64,000 nucleotides of DNA, taken from Streptomyces chryseus (GTDB lineage Bacteria > Actinomycetota > Actinomycetes > Streptomycetales > Streptomycetaceae). Positions within the stretch are counted from its first letter, which is position 1. The number at the start of each line of letters is the position of its first letter. The stretch is from positions 951,555 through 1,015,554 of the forward strand of contig NZ_BMVO01000001.1 of NCBI RefSeq assembly GCF_014650755.1. Direction: 5' to 3'. The notes beneath the pieces were generated by a model, which searched no databases, was not told where the DNA came from, and saw nothing but the letters and a program-made list of their open reading frames with translations. This document shows positions 16,815 to 24,928 of this stretch, in pieces. Both the position numbers and the translations under genes were made by a program.

Positions 16815-17762
16815 ATGAGCAAGACCTCCCCCACGCTGCGCTCGAAGCGCCGCGGATCGGCGGCGCGGACCGTGGCGTTCATGGCGCCGTGGCTGGTCGG
16901 GTTCGGCGTCTTCTTCGCCTACCCGCTGCTGTCGACCGTCTACTTCTCCTTCACGCAGTACGACGGCTTCGGTGTCCCCAGGTTCAACGGGCTCGACAAC
17001 TGGACGTGGGTCTTCCGCGACTACCCGATGTTCTGGCCGTCGGTGCGCAACACCCTGTGGCTGGTCCTGGTCATGGTCACCTGCCGGGTGGTCTTCGGGC
17101 TGGGCGTCGGCCTGCTGATCACCAGGATCAGGATGGGTACGGGTCTCTTCCGTACCCTCTTCTACCTGCCGTTCCTCGCACCGCCCGTCGCCGCGACCCT
17201 CGCCTTCGTCTTCCTCCTCAACCCGGGCACGGGGCCGGTGAACTCGGTCCTCGGTGATCTGGGGCTGCCGGCCCCGGGCTGGTTCAACGACCCGTCGTGG
17301 TCGAAACCGGCGCTCACGATGCTCGCGGTGTGGGGCATCGGCGACCTGATGGTCATCTTCATGGCCGCGCTGCTCGACGTACCGAAGGAGCAGTACGAGG
17401 CGGCGGAGCTGGACGGGGCGTCCGCGCTCCAGCGCTTCCGGTTCGTCACTCTGCCGAACATCTCGCCGATCGTGATGTTCTCCGTCGTCACCGGGGTGAT
17501 CCAGACCATGCAGCACTACACGCAGCCGCTGGTCGCGGGGAAGGTCGCCTCCGGCGTCATCGGCGGCTCGGGCCAGCAGTTCGAGCCCGGCTATCCCGAC
17601 AAGTCGACGCTGACGCTCCCCCAGCTCGTCTACAACCTGGGCTTCCAGCGCTTCGACTACGGCGCCGCGTGCGTGGTCGCGCTCGTGCTGTTCGCCCTGG
17701 CCATGGCCTTCACCGCGCTTCTGATGCGGCGGCGCGGCGGCATCCTCCAGGCAGGTGAGTGA
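16815..17762 (+). CDS. csnF: ABC transporter permease (MalF-type)
   Basis: This 315-residue inner-membrane permease has six predicted helices. It carries the EAA-type cytoplasmic loop EQYEAAELDGASALQRFRFVTLPNISP, which contacts the ATPase subunit. It starts 7 bases after the csnE stop and overlaps csnG by four bases (GTGA), so it is part of one transcript. No ATPase gene is present in the operon; Streptomyces sugar transporters of this class usually share the MsiK ATPase encoded elsewhere. Confidence 0.88.
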   Translation: MSKTSPTLRSKRRGSAARTVAFMAPWLVGFGVFFAYPLLSTVYFSFTQYDGFGVPRFNGLDNWTWVFRDYPMFWPSVRNTLWLVLVMVTCRVVFGLGVGLLITRIRMGTGLFRTLFYLPFLAPPVAATLAFVFLLNPGTGPVNSVLGDLGLPAPGWFNDPSWSKPALTMLAVWGIGDLMVIFMAALLDVPKEQYEAAELDGASALQRFRFVTLPNISPIVMFSVVTGVIQTMQHYTQPLVAGKVASGVIGGSGQQFEPGYPDKSTLTLPQLVYNLGFQRFDYGAACVVALVLFALAMAFTALLMRRRGGILQAGE

Positions 17763-18670
17763 CCGTCATGACGCACCTTCTCGACCAGCCGGTGAAGACG
17801 GAGGCGAGCGGCGCGGCCGTATCCCCCGCCGAGCGCACCGCCCGCCGCGGGGCGCTGCTGCACTGGATCGCCGTGCACGCGCTGGGCATCGCGGCCGCGC
17901 TCTTCTTCGTGCTGCCTTTCGTCTTCGTCGTACTGACGTCGCTGATGAACGACCAGCAGGCGCTGACCCGCGACCTGACGCCCGACACCTGGGAGTGGGG
18001 CAATTACGTCAAGGTCTTCGAGACGCCGGGCTTCCTGACCTGGTGGCGGAACACGCTGCTGTACGCCGGGCTCGGCACCGTACTGACGGTGGTCTCCTCC
18101 CTGCCGGTGGCCTACGCGCTCGCCAAGTTCCGCTTCCGGGGCCGCAAGCTGTCGCTGATGCTCGTGATCTCGATGATGATGCTGCCGCCGCAGGTCGTCG
18201 TCATCCCGATGTACCTGTTCTGGGCGAAGCAGCTCGACCTGTCCGGCACGCTGTGGCCGCTGATCATCCCGATGGCGTTCGGCGACGCCTTCTCGATCTT
18301 CCTGCTGCGGCAGTTCCTGCTGACCATCCCCGACGAGTACCTGGACGCGGCGAGGGTCGACGGGTGCGGCGAGCTGCGGACGCTGGTGCGGGTCGTGCTG
18401 CCGATGGCCAGGCCGGGCATCGCGGCCGTCGCCCTGTTCCAGTTCTTCTACGCCTGGAACGACTACTTCGGACCGCAGATCTACGCCTCCGAGAACCCGG
18501 CCGCCTGGACGCTGTCGTACGGACTCGAATCCTTCAAGGGCGCGCACCACACCGACTGGAATCTGACCATGGCCGCGACCGTACTGGTCATGGCCCCTGT
18601 GATCGTCGTCTTCTTCTTCGCCCAGAAGGCGTTCGTCGAAGGCGTCACACTGACCGGAGTAAAGGGCTGA
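17759..18670 (+). CDS. csnG: ABC transporter permease (MalG-type)
   Basis: This 303-residue permease has six predicted helices and the EAA loop DEYLDAARVDGCGELRTLVRVVLPMARPG. It pairs with the upstream permease to form the channel of the chitosan-oligosaccharide importer. GTG at 17759 overlaps the upstream stop by four bases; ATG at 17768 is an alternative start. The stop overlaps the next ATG (TGATG), indicating translational coupling to the glycosidase gene. Confidence 0.88.
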   Translation: MTVMTHLLDQPVKTEASGAAVSPAERTARRGALLHWIAVHALGIAAALFFVLPFVFVVLTSLMNDQQALTRDLTPDTWEWGNYVKVFETPGFLTWWRNTLLYAGLGTVLTVVSSLPVAYALAKFRFRGRKLSLMLVISMMMLPPQVVVIPMYLFWAKQLDLSGTLWPLIIPMAFGDAFSIFLLRQFLLTIPDEYLDAARVDGCGELRTLVRVVLPMARPGIAAVALFQFFYAWNDYFGPQIYASENPAAWTLSYGLESFKGAHHTDWNLTMAATVLVMAPVIVVFFFAQKAFVEGVTLTGVKG

Positions 18671-19944
18671 TGACTGGCATGAAGCTCGCTGTAGTGGGTG
18701 GCGGCTCCACCTACACCCCGGAACTGATCGACGGCTTCGCCCGTCTGCGGGACACCCTGCCGATCGAGGAGCTCGTCCTCGTCGACCCGGCCGCCGACCG
18801 CCTCGGCCTGGTGGGCGGCCTCGCCCGCCGCATCTTCGCCCGGCAGGGGCACCCCGGCCGCATCACGACCACCTCCGACCTGGACGCGGGCGTCGCGGAC
18901 GCCGACGCGGTGCTGCTCCAGCTCCGGGTCGGCGGCCAGGCGGCGCGCGACCGGGACGAGACGTGGCCGCTGGAATGCGGCTGCGTCGGGCAGGAGACGA
19001 CGGGCGCGGGCGGCCTCGCGAAGGCGCTGCGTACGGTCCCGGTCGTCCTGGACATCGCGGAGCGGGTACGCCGCGCCAACCCGGGCGCGTGGATCATCGA
19101 CTTCACCAACCCCGTCGGCATCGTGACCCGGGCGCTGCTCCAGGCCGGGCACAAGGCGGTCGGGCTGTGCAACGTGGCGATCGGCCTCCAGCGGAAGTTC
19201 GCGAAGCTGCTGGAGGTGGCGCCCACCGACGTCCACCTGAACCACGTGGGCCTCAACCACCTCAGCTGGGAGCTGGGGGTGCGGCTCGGCGGCGCGGACG
19301 GCGAGGACGTGCTGCCGAAGCTGCTCGCCCAGCACGGTGACGCCATCGCCGACGACCTGCGTCTGCCGCGCGCGGTGCTGGACCGCCTCGGTGTCGTCCC
19401 CTCGTACTATCTGCGCTACTTCTACGCGCACGACGAGGTGGTACGGGAGCTCGGCACGAAGCCGTCGCGGGCGGCGGAGGTGGCGAAGATGGAGGCGGAA
19501 CTCCTGTCCCTGTACGGCGACCCGGCGCTGGACGAGAAGCCGGCCCTGCTCGCGAAGCGCGGCGGCGCGTTCTACTCGGAGGCGGCGGTGGACCTGGCGG
19601 CGTCGCTGCTGGGCGACGGCGGCAGCCCGGTGCAGGTGGTGAACACGTACAACAACGGCACGCTGCCGTTCCTCGCCGACGACGCGGTCATCGAGGTCCA
19701 GGCGCGGGTGGACCGGACGGGCGCGACGCCGCTGGCCGTGCCGGCGCTGGACCCGCTGTACGCGGGGCTCGTCGCGAACGTGACGTCGTACGAGGACCTG
19801 GCGCTGGAGGCGGCGCTGCGGGGCGGACGCGACCGCGTCTTCAAGGCGCTGCTCGCGCACCCCCTGATCGGCCAGTTCGAGTACGCCGAGGGGCTCACCG
19901 ACCGGCTGATCGCGCACAACCGGGAGCACCTGGCGTGGGCGTGA
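18670..19944 (+). CDS. csnH: GH4-family phospho-glycosidase
   Basis: The 424-residue GH4 enzyme depends on NAD and a divalent metal. Its N-terminal Rossmann motif is VVGGGSTYTPELIDGF (about residues 7-22). The family stretches LRVGGQAARDRDE, CGCVGQETTGAGG and DFTNPVGIVTRALLQ follow. GH4 members hydrolyse 6-phospho-glycosides through an oxidation-elimination mechanism. In the csn operon it is expected to act on imported glucosamine oligosaccharides, perhaps after phosphorylation by the downstream kinase. It is coupled to both neighbours by short overlaps. Confidence 0.87.
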   Translation: MTGMKLAVVGGGSTYTPELIDGFARLRDTLPIEELVLVDPAADRLGLVGGLARRIFARQGHPGRITTTSDLDAGVADADAVLLQLRVGGQAARDRDETWPLECGCVGQETTGAGGLAKALRTVPVVLDIAERVRRANPGAWIIDFTNPVGIVTRALLQAGHKAVGLCNVAIGLQRKFAKLLEVAPTDVHLNHVGLNHLSWELGVRLGGADGEDVLPKLLAQHGDAIADDLRLPRAVLDRLGVVPSYYLRYFYAHDEVVRELGTKPSRAAEVAKMEAELLSLYGDPALDEKPALLAKRGGAFYSEAAVDLAASLLGDGGSPVQVVNTYNNGTLPFLADDAVIEVQARVDRTGATPLAVPALDPLYAGLVANVTSYEDLALEAALRGGRDRVFKALLAHPLIGQFEYAEGLTDRLIAHNREHLAWA

Positions 19945-20903
19945 GTGCGGCGGTTCTCGCCATCGACGCGGGCAACAGCAAGACGGACGTGGCGGTGGTG
20001 GGGGCCGACGGGTCGGTCCTGGCCACCGCGCGCGGCGGGGGTTTCCAGCCGCCGGTGGTGGGGGTCGGGCCGGCGGTCGACGCGCTGGCCCGGACGGTCG
20101 AGCGGGCACTGGCGCAGGCCGGGGTGACGGGCACGGGGCATGTCTCCGCGTGCCTCGCCAACGCCGATCTGCCGGTGGAGGAGGCGCGGTTGGGCGAGGC
20201 CGTCCACGCGCGCGGGTGGGGGCGTACGACGGAGGTCCGCAACGACACCTTCGCGGTCCTGCGGGCGGGGGTCGACGAGCCGCGCGGGGTGGCGGTGGTG
20301 TGCGGGGCCGGCATCAACTGCGTCGGCATGCTGCCCGACGGGCGCACCGCCCGGTTCCCCGCGATCGGCCGGCTGTCCGGCGACTGGGGCGGCGGCGGGG
20401 GGCTGGCGGACGAGGCGCTGTGGTGGGCGGCCCGGGCGGAGGACGGGCGGGGCGAGCCCACGGAGCTGGCGCACGCGCTTCCGGCGCACTTCGGGCTGCC
20501 GTCGATGTACGCGCTGATCGAGGCGCTGCACCTCGGGCGCGTCGCGCCGGGGCGGCGGCACGAACTGGCGCCGGTCCTCTTCGCGGTCAGTGCGGCGGGG
20601 GACGCGGTGGCCCGGGCGATCGTGCACCGCCAGGCCGACGAGGTCGTCGCCATGGCCACGGTGGCGCTGGCCCGCCTCGACCTGCTCGGGGAGGAGGCAC
20701 CGGTGGTGCTGGGCGGCAGTGTCCTGGCGGCCCGGCACCCGGAGCTGGACGGGCGCGTCGCGGCGCTGATGGCGGACCGTGCGCCGAAGGCGGTACTGCG
20801 CGTGGTGACGGCGCCGCCGGTCCTGGGAGCGGCCCTCCTGGGCCTGGACCGCACCTCGGCCCCGGAGGGGGCGGCCGCGCGGTTGCGGGCGCGTTACGCG
20901 TAA
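19941..20903 (+). CDS. csnK: N-acetylglucosamine kinase-like sugar kinase (BadF/BadG family)
   Basis: The product of about 320 residues starts with the phosphate-binding loop LAIDAGNSKTDVAVVGADG and has GAGINCVGMLPDG and LSGDWGGGGGLADEAL. These are typical of ASKHA-fold amino-sugar kinases. It probably phosphorylates glucosamine or its oligomers imported by CsnEFG. GTG at 19941 forms a GTGA overlap with the csnH stop; GTG at 19935 in the same frame is also possible. It ends the csn operon, and a GC-rich hairpin zone follows. Confidence 0.85.
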   Translation: MSAAVLAIDAGNSKTDVAVVGADGSVLATARGGGFQPPVVGVGPAVDALARTVERALAQAGVTGTGHVSACLANADLPVEEARLGEAVHARGWGRTTEVRNDTFAVLRAGVDEPRGVAVVCGAGINCVGMLPDGRTARFPAIGRLSGDWGGGGGLADEALWWAARAEDGRGEPTELAHALPAHFGLPSMYALIEALHLGRVAPGRRHELAPVLFAVSAAGDAVARAIVHRQADEVVAMATVALARLDLLGEEAPVVLGGSVLAARHPELDGRVAALMADRAPKAVLRVVTAPPVLGAALLGLDRTSAPEGAAARLRARYA

Positions 20904-21147
20904 GCGGGAGGGGTGGGGGGCGGTGCGGGGGTGTGGTGGGTGCGGTCGCCTGCGGCGCTGTCCCCTCCCCGCAGAGAGGGGGAAGGGGAACCACGGGCGG
21001 GGCCGCTGCGTATACATGAGGGGGAGTTCAGCGTGGGCGCGGCCTTGATCGACGCGGGATCCGGCCAATCCTGGTGTGGATACCGGCCCCTGCGGCCATA
21101 CTGCTTGCCGGGCACGGCAGACCGTCGATGACCGAGGGGGAGGTCAC
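20904..21147. other. Intergenic region between csn operon and PknG locus
   Basis: These 244 bases contain a weak hairpin, CCCCTCCCC (20962-20970) against GGGGGAAGGGG (20979-20989 area), that may end the csn transcript. Sequence of lower G density follows from about 21010, where a promoter for the glnX-like gene would lie. No gene is seen. Confidence 0.45.
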
Positions 21148-22494
21148 GTGGCACACCCGCCGCTTGTGCGCGAGGCGCGACCGCCCACGCGCACCGCATG
21201 GGCGGAAGGCGTGGACCGGCTGCGCGCCGGCGCCACGACCGAACCCGGCCGGCTGCGCGTCATCGGCGCCCTGGTCGCCGCCCTCGTCGTCGCGTTCGGC
21301 GCGGTGACCGCGTGGGAGATCTCGGACCGCGCGACCGCCGCCGGCAACGTGGTCACCCGCAGCCAGCCCCTGAGCGCCGACGCCGCCAGCATCTACCGGT
21401 CCCTCGCCGACGCGGACTCCGCCGCCGCGAGCGGGTTCCTCGCCGGCGCCCAGGAACCACAGGACCTGCGCGAGCGGTACGAGGACGACATCGCGACCGC
21501 GTCCGCGCTGCTCGCGAAGGCCGCGACGCATACGGAGAGCACCAGCGCGTCCGGGCGCGAGATCGCCGCCCTGAACACGCAACTCCCCCAGTACACGGGC
21601 CTGGTAGAACGAGCCCGCGCCAACAACCGCCTCGGCCTGCCCCTCGGCGGCGCCTACCTGCGGTACGCGAACGAGCGCATGACCACCAAGCTGCTGCCCG
21701 CCGCCGAGCGGCTCTACACGGCGGAGACGAGCACGCTCGGGGAGGACTACGACGAGGCCCGCGCCTGGCCGTTCGTCGGGCTGGGGCTCGGCGTGCTGGC
21801 GCTGGCCGGTCTCGGCTGGGCCCAGCGGCGCACGTACCTGCGGACCAACCGGGTGTTCAACCACGGTCTGCTGGCCGCGAGCGTCGCCTCAGCCGTCGTC
21901 CTGCTCTGGCTCGGCATCGGTCACGTCGTGGCACGGGCCGAACTGGAGGACGCCATGGCCCACGGCCAGGAGTCGCTCGAAGTCCTCAACGACGCGCGCA
22001 TCAGCTCCCTCAACGCCCGCGCCAACGAGAACCTCACCCTGGTCGCGCGCGGCGCCGTACTGGCCGCCGACGGCAAGCGCGACCTGTACGAATCGCAGTA
22101 CGCCGACGGCATGAAGGCGTTGGGCCGGCGCCTCGCCCAGGCGCGCGCGCTCGCCGACGACCCGCAGGGCGGCCTGCCCGTGACGGACGCGACCGCCAAG
22201 GCCGACGAGTGGCGAAAGCGGCACACCGCCGCCCGCGCCACCGACGACGGCGGTGACTACGAGGGCGCGCTGGCGAAGGTCATCGGCGGCAAGGGCTCCA
22301 CCGGCGAGTGCTTCAACGGGGTGGACGCGGCGCTGGAGAAGGCCCTCGCCCACGAGCAGGCGGAGTTCACCCGGGCGGCCGAGGGCGGCCGGGGCGCGCT
22401 CACCGGACTGCCACTGGGCGCCGCGATCCTGGCGGTCGTGGGCGCGGCGGGTGCCGTGCTCGGCATCGGGCGCAGGCTTTCGGAGTACAGGTGA
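21148..22494 (+). CDS. glnX: GlnX-like four-helix membrane sensor
   Basis: The 448-residue product has four membrane helices (near residues 38-60, 210-230, 245-268 and 420-445). They enclose two extracytoplasmic, mostly helical segments that resemble chemoreceptor sensory domains. In mycobacteria GlnX lies beside GlnH and PknG, where the set senses extracellular amino-donor amino acids and activates PknG. The same order is seen here. GTG at 21148 has a strong GGGGGAGG upstream. It lacks a HAMP or signalling domain, so it probably relays by direct contact. Confidence 0.75.
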   Translation: MAHPPLVREARPPTRTAWAEGVDRLRAGATTEPGRLRVIGALVAALVVAFGAVTAWEISDRATAAGNVVTRSQPLSADAASIYRSLADADSAAASGFLAGAQEPQDLRERYEDDIATASALLAKAATHTESTSASGREIAALNTQLPQYTGLVERARANNRLGLPLGGAYLRYANERMTTKLLPAAERLYTAETSTLGEDYDEARAWPFVGLGLGVLALAGLGWAQRRTYLRTNRVFNHGLLAASVASAVVLLWLGIGHVVARAELEDAMAHGQESLEVLNDARISSLNARANENLTLVARGAVLAADGKRDLYESQYADGMKALGRRLAQARALADDPQGGLPVTDATAKADEWRKRHTAARATDDGGDYEGALAKVIGGKGSTGECFNGVDAALEKALAHEQAEFTRAAEGGRGALTGLPLGAAILAVVGAAGAVLGIGRRLSEYR

Positions 22495-22514
22495 CACGGG
22501 TGGGAGGAGGCGCG

Positions 22515-23522
22515 GTGACCAGGTCGGGCAGCCGGTACGTCGGCACGGGCAGCAGGCTGCGCGGCTGGGGCGGAGTGGCCGGGATGGCCGCCGCCTGCGC
22601 GCTGACGGCCGCGGTGACGCTGCTGCCGCTCTCCCGCGGCGCCGGCGACGGGCAGGGCCCGGACGCCGCCGGGCAGGGCGTGGCACGCGCGGTCGCCGCG
22701 CGGGCGGACACCTGCGAGGACCCGGAGGCCAGCCTGCCGCCGTCGGAGGCGGACGGGCCCGCCGTGGAGAAGATCAAGGCGCGGGGCAAGCTGATCGCGG
22801 GCGTCGACCAGAACAGCTTCCGCTGGGGCTACCGCAATCCGGCCACCGGTGACCTCGAAGGCTTCGACATCGACCTGGTGCGCGCCGTCGCCCAGGACAT
22901 CCTCGGCGACCCCGACAAGGTCGTCTACCGGGCCATACCGACCAACCAGCGCGTCCTCGCGCTCCAGGAGGACCGGGTCGACGTCGTCGTCAGGACGATG
23001 ACGGTCAACTGCGCGCGCATCAAGGACGTCGCGTTCTCCACCGCGTACTTCGAGGCGGGACAGCAGGTGCTGGCCCCGAAGGAGTCGACGGTCAAGGGCT
23101 ACGACGCCTCGCTCGCCGGCAAGAGGATCTGCACGGCGAAGGGCTCCACGGCGTACGACGCGCTGGCGGCCAAGTCGTTCGGCGCGAAGTTCGAGGGGCT
23201 GACCGTGTCCAACCAGCTGGACTGCCTGGTGCGGCTCCAGCTCGGCGAGGTCGACGCCGTGGTGACGGACAACGCGCTGGCGGCCGGCCAGGCCGCGCAG
23301 GACCCGGCGGTCGAGCTCAAAGGAGAACCGTTCACCCGGGAGTACTACGGCGTGGCGACGAAGCTCGGCAACGACGACCTGGTCCGCCGCCTGAACCACG
23401 TCCTGGACGAGTACCGCGAGGGCGGGGAGGACGGCCGGTGGATGAAGGCGTACGGCAAATGGCTGAAGGACGACCTCCCGGGGATCAAAAAGCCCCCGGA
23501 GCCCAAGTACCGCGACAATTGA
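22515..23522 (+). CDS. glnH: Glutamate/aspartate-type solute-binding protein (GlnH-like)
   Basis: The 335-residue family 3 solute-binding protein has an N-terminal membrane segment (WGGVAGMAAACALTAAVTLLPL). There is no clear lipobox, so it may stay anchored by this helix. The binding domain shows KLIAGVDQNSFRWGYRNPATGDLEGFDIDLVRAVAQDILGD and GYDASLAGKRICTAKGSTAYDAL. By analogy with the mycobacterial GlnX-GlnH-PknG set it should bind aspartate/glutamate-type ligands and signal through the GlnX-like protein rather than feed a transporter; no permease gene is nearby. GTG at 22515 is chosen for the GGAGGAGG five bases upstream; GTG at 22491 overlaps the preceding stop. Confidence 0.82.
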   Translation: MTRSGSRYVGTGSRLRGWGGVAGMAAACALTAAVTLLPLSRGAGDGQGPDAAGQGVARAVAARADTCEDPEASLPPSEADGPAVEKIKARGKLIAGVDQNSFRWGYRNPATGDLEGFDIDLVRAVAQDILGDPDKVVYRAIPTNQRVLALQEDRVDVVVRTMTVNCARIKDVAFSTAYFEAGQQVLAPKESTVKGYDASLAGKRICTAKGSTAYDALAAKSFGAKFEGLTVSNQLDCLVRLQLGEVDAVVTDNALAAGQAAQDPAVELKGEPFTREYYGVATKLGNDDLVRRLNHVLDEYREGGEDGRWMKAYGKWLKDDLPGIKKPPEPKYRDN

Positions 23523-23555
23523 GCCGGTTGGATCCTGGGCAGAACGAGACAGGCA

Positions 23556-23585
23556 GTGCATCGCAGTACATCGCTGCACATCGAG
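23556..23585. repeat. Three 10-bp direct repeats
   Basis: Three adjacent units, GTGCATCGCA, GTACATCGCT and GCACATCGAG, share the core CATCG with one-helical-turn spacing. They lie 27 bases before the next gene in the otherwise short gap after glnH. Confidence 0.5.
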
Positions 23586-23611
23586 AACACACAAGAGCGG
23601 AGAGGTGATCG

Positions 23612-24928
23612 ATGAGCGTGGCGGCGGGTGCCACCGGGCCGGTGATGGACCGGGACGAGGTGGACCGTGCGCTGGCACGGCTCGGCGCGGAGTACGAGGC
23701 GATCGAGACCTCGCTCCTCGCGCTCCAGGACCACGCGGGCCGCAGGCTGCTGGAGGGCGCCGAGCTGACCGGCGTCACGCTGGACCGCTGGAACGCCACC
23801 GAGCCGGCCATCACCCTGCTGTGGTCGTACTTCGACACGTACAGCGCCGCCCTGCGCGCCGCCCGCGAACTGCGGGCCCGGCGGCGCTTTCCCAGCCGTA
23901 CGGACCTGAGCGAGCTGACCGACATCCTGCGCGGCGAGAGCGTGACCGTGGCGGGCGGCCCGTCCTCCCACACCCAGCCGTCGATCACCGGCCCCGCCAA
24001 GCTCTCCGAGCACATCACCCTGGCGGCGCTGGTGTCGCGGATGAACGACCTGTACGCGCGGTCCCTCGACATGGTCGTGACGGCGGACGCGGTGTGGTCC
24101 GCGCTGCCCGCCCGCATCGACCTGCTCGCGGCAGAGCTCCAGCGCACCCGCTCGCTGGCGCACTCCGTCGGCGTACGGCCCGGTGAGCATCCGTCGGGCG
24201 ACGACCTGGAGGACATCACCCACGAGCTGAAGGCGCTGCGCACCCAGGTGGTGACCGATCCGCTCGCGTTCTGGCGGCCGGGGCTGGGCAGTTCGGCCCC
24301 GGGCGGCGGCCGTCCCGACACCGAGCGCTACGACCGGGCGGCCCGCGCCCTGGAGGACGTGCGGCGCGAGATCGACGCGGTCCTGACCGTACGGCAGGAC
24401 GCCGAGCAGCGGCTGGTGCGGCTGCGTGACGTGCTCTCGCGCGCGGACCGGACGCTGACCGAGGCGAGGTCGGCGCGCGGCGAGGTGCTGGCGAAGATCG
24501 CGGCGTCGGAGGTGCCGGCGGTCGGGGGTCCGCCGACCGCGCTCCAGGAGCAGCTGGTGCTGGCGGCCGACTACCGCAGGCACGCGCAGTGGCACCGGCT
24601 GTCGCCGCTCCTGGAGTCCCTGGAGCGCGAGGCGGAGGACGAACTGCTGCGGGCCCGTGAGTCGTTGACGGCCGTGACCGCGCCTTTGGCGGTGCGGGCC
24701 GAGCTGCGGGGCCGGCTCGACGCGTACAAGGCGAAGGTCGCCCGGCACGGCATGGCGGAGGACCCGCTGCTGATCGAGCGGTACGACGCTGCCCGCCGCA
24801 TGCTGTGGAGCGCGCCGTGCGACCTGCGGGTCGCCGAGCAGGCGGTCCTGCGGTACCAGCAGGCAGCGGCGGAGGTTCTGGTTCCGCGACGGAGCGGGCC
24901 CAGCGATCACACGGGGAGCCCCTCATGA
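23612..24928 (+). CDS. Coiled-coil protein of the PknG locus, unknown function
   Basis: The 438-residue, largely alpha-helical soluble protein is rich in Ala, Arg, Glu and Leu. Heptad-like stretches are near residues 230-300 (RYDRAARALEDVRREIDAVLTVRQ) and 330-400. It has no signal peptide, membrane segment or catalytic motif I can identify. Its stop overlaps the pknG start by four bases (ATGA), so the two proteins are made together; it may be a scaffold or adaptor for the kinase. I do not recognise a named family. Confidence 0.75.
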   Translation: MSVAAGATGPVMDRDEVDRALARLGAEYEAIETSLLALQDHAGRRLLEGAELTGVTLDRWNATEPAITLLWSYFDTYSAALRAARELRARRRFPSRTDLSELTDILRGESVTVAGGPSSHTQPSITGPAKLSEHITLAALVSRMNDLYARSLDMVVTADAVWSALPARIDLLAAELQRTRSLAHSVGVRPGEHPSGDDLEDITHELKALRTQVVTDPLAFWRPGLGSSAPGGGRPDTERYDRAARALEDVRREIDAVLTVRQDAEQRLVRLRDVLSRADRTLTEARSARGEVLAKIAASEVPAVGGPPTALQEQLVLAADYRRHAQWHRLSPLLESLEREAEDELLRARESLTAVTAPLAVRAELRGRLDAYKAKVARHGMAEDPLLIERYDAARRMLWSAPCDLRVAEQAVLRYQQAAAEVLVPRRSGPSDHTGSPS

